NCBI GenBank assembly: GCA_021826485.1 | Contig: JAKAZX010000228.1 | Coordinates: 1 to 6,645 of the forward strand | Length of the DNA: 6,645 bases | Origin: Pseudomonadota bacterium | GTDB lineage: Bacteria > Pseudomonadota > Alphaproteobacteria > Acetobacterales > Acetobacteraceae | Reading direction: 5' to 3' | In this document: positions 5,701 through 6,645 of the stretch, piece by piece | Layout: every line of letters starts with the position of its first letter | Position numbering within the stretch: the stretch's first letter is position 1 | The notes under the pieces: model-generated | Told to the model about the DNA's origin: nothing | What the model saw: only the letters and a program-made list of their open reading frames with translations | Database searches by the model: none | Program-made: the position numbers and the translations under genes

Positions 5701-6645
5701 ATGTCCACCACCGACCCCGCCCTGATGACCGCCGAGGACCTGCTCTGCCATTTCGCCCGCCGCAGCCTCAGCCCGCTGGAAGTGCTGCAGGCGGTGACCG
5801 AGCGCGTCGCCCGCCTCAACCCGGCGATCAACGCCTTCGCGGTGATGACCCCGCAGGCCCTGGCCGCGGCCGGCGAGAGCGAGGGGCGCTGGCGCATCGG
5901 CCGGCCGCTCGGCGCGCTGGACGGCGTGCCGGTCACGGTCAAGGACGTGGTGGATCTGGCTGGCCACCCGACGCGCCGCGGCTCCCGCCTCACCGATCCA
6001 GCGCCGGTCGCCGATGACGCGCCGAGCGTCGCCGGGCTGAAGGCGGAGGGGGCGGTGGTGATCGGCAAGACCACCACCACCGAGTTCGGCTGGAAGTCGC
6101 CCGGCGACAACCCGTTGCACGGCATCACCCGCAACCCGTGGAATCTGGCGCACACGCCGGGCGGCTCCTCCTCGGGCGCGGCGGCGGCGGCGGCGGCGGG
6201 GTTCGGGCCGCTGCATATCGGCACCGATGCCGGCGGCTCCATCCGCATCCCGGCCGCGTGGTCGGGCGTGGTCGGGCTGAAGCCGAGCTTCGGGCGGGTG
6301 CCGCAATGGCCGCTCGGCGCGTTCGGCCATGTCGCGGTGCTCGGCCCGATCACCCGGTCGGTGCGGGACGCCGCGCTGATGCTGGGCGCGATGGCGCGCT
6401 TCGACCTGCGCGACCCCTATGCGCTGCCGGATGACCGGCGCGACTGGCGCGACGGGATCGAGGAGGGGGTGGCCGAACTGCGCGTGGCGGTGCTGCGCCG
6501 CCCCGGCTTCGAGGCGCCGGTGGACCGGGAGGGCATCGCCGCCGTCGAGGACGCCGCCCGCATCCTGGCGGAGGCGGGCGCGGAGGTGGAGGAGGCCGAT
6601 CCCGGCCTGCCCGATACCCGCGACATCTTCGGCCGCATCTGGGGC
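5701..6645 (+). CDS. Amidase-signature family hydrolase, N-terminal part (3' end outside the window)
   Basis: The enzyme hydrolyses a carboxamide to acid and ammonia or amine, probably in the cytoplasm as there is no signal peptide; the substrate is unknown. 315 residues are visible and the family is usually 450-500 long, so about one third is missing. The Ser-cisSer-Lys triad is present: K81 in VTVKD, S156 in PGGSSSG and S180 in GTDAGGSIRIPA. The spacing of 75 and 24 residues equals that of the GatA amidotransferase subunit (K79, S154, S178 in S. aureus, from memory). The N-terminus (TAEDLLCHFARRSLSPLEVLQAV) and the block GVVGLKPSFGRVP are typical. A run of seven alanines follows the GGSSSG loop, encoded by seven identical GCG codons (6178-6198). 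It is not obviously GatA itself, because no gatC or gatB is adjacent and the sequence resembles general amidases. It lies 120 nt after hpnR with no functional link visible. Confidence 0.92.
   Translation, partial: MSTTDPALMTAEDLLCHFARRSLSPLEVLQAVTERVARLNPAINAFAVMTPQALAAAGESEGRWRIGRPLGALDGVPVTVKDVVDLAGHPTRRGSRLTDPAPVADDAPSVAGLKAEGAVVIGKTTTTEFGWKSPGDNPLHGITRNPWNLAHTPGGSSSGAAAAAAAGFGPLHIGTDAGGSIRIPAAWSGVVGLKPSFGRVPQWPLGAFGHVAVLGPITRSVRDAALMLGAMARFDLRDPYALPDDRRDWRDGIEEGVAELRVAVLRRPGFEAPVDREGIAAVEDAARILAEAGAEVEEADPGLPDTRDIFGRIWG
6178..6198 (+). repeat. GCG trinucleotide repeat (7 copies) inside the amidase gene
   Basis: Seven consecutive GCG codons encode Ala x7 between the cis-serine loop (GGSSSG) and the nucleophile segment (GTDAGGS). 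Alanine is common in this helix across the family, but a pure single-codon run is a slippage-prone tract. Gain or loss of units would keep the frame and change helix length. Confidence 0.85.

Noticed and set aside
4021..6330. Antisense open frame of 769 codons opposite hpnR and the amidase
   Set aside because: It spans two recognised genes and their gap, has low-complexity Arg/His/Gln-rich composition and shows no known motif, so it is a GC-bias shadow.

Overview
The window is a very GC-rich stretch, with codon third positions almost all G or C. It carries five protein-coding genes, all on the + strand and tightly packed. The gene content suggests a high-GC alphaproteobacterium, and Acetobacteraceae or relatives would fit best. 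This rests on a bacterial malonyl-CoA decarboxylase, an AceE-like E1/transketolase, an alphaproteobacterial-style GYD protein and a probable hopanoid C-3 methylase (HpnR). 3-Methylhopanoids are known mainly from acetic acid bacteria and some methanotrophs. The assignment is inference from gene content, not a proven taxonomy.

Layout. (1) Positions 2-1138 hold the C-terminal 378 residues of malonyl-CoA decarboxylase; its start lies outside the window. (2) Positions 1127-1162 hold a 12-bp tandem repeat in three copies. It runs through the decarboxylase stop codon and repeats the in-frame TGA three times. (3) Positions 1191-3572 encode a 793-residue thiamine-diphosphate enzyme of the homodimeric pyruvate dehydrogenase E1 (AceE) type, lacking roughly the first 50 residues of E. 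coli AceE. (4) Positions 3655-3948 encode a 97-residue GYD-domain protein. (5) Positions 3949-4050 are an intergenic region with a strong GC hairpin and a small palindrome, probably a transcription-unit boundary. (6) Positions 4051-5580 encode a B12-binding radical SAM protein, probably HpnR. (7) Positions 5581-5700 are a GC-rich intergenic gap. (8) Positions 5701-6645 hold the N-terminal 315 residues of an amidase-signature hydrolase that runs off the right edge.

How the genes may work together. The first three genes look like one transcription unit: gaps are 52 and 82 nt, and genes two and three share an identical 13-nt ribosome-binding segment. Malonyl-CoA decarboxylase makes acetyl-CoA. 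The E1-like enzyme should act on a 2-oxo acid or ketose, but no E2 or E3 partner is present and its E2-docking N-terminus is missing, so its true substrate and acceptor are open. The GYD protein has no known function. hpnR and the amidase look like independent genes; nothing visible ties the amidase to hopanoid metabolism.

No mobile element, CRISPR array, tRNA or rRNA was seen. The least explained part is the decarboxylase/E1-like/GYD block. The most unusual small-scale signal is the stop-codon-bearing tandem repeat.
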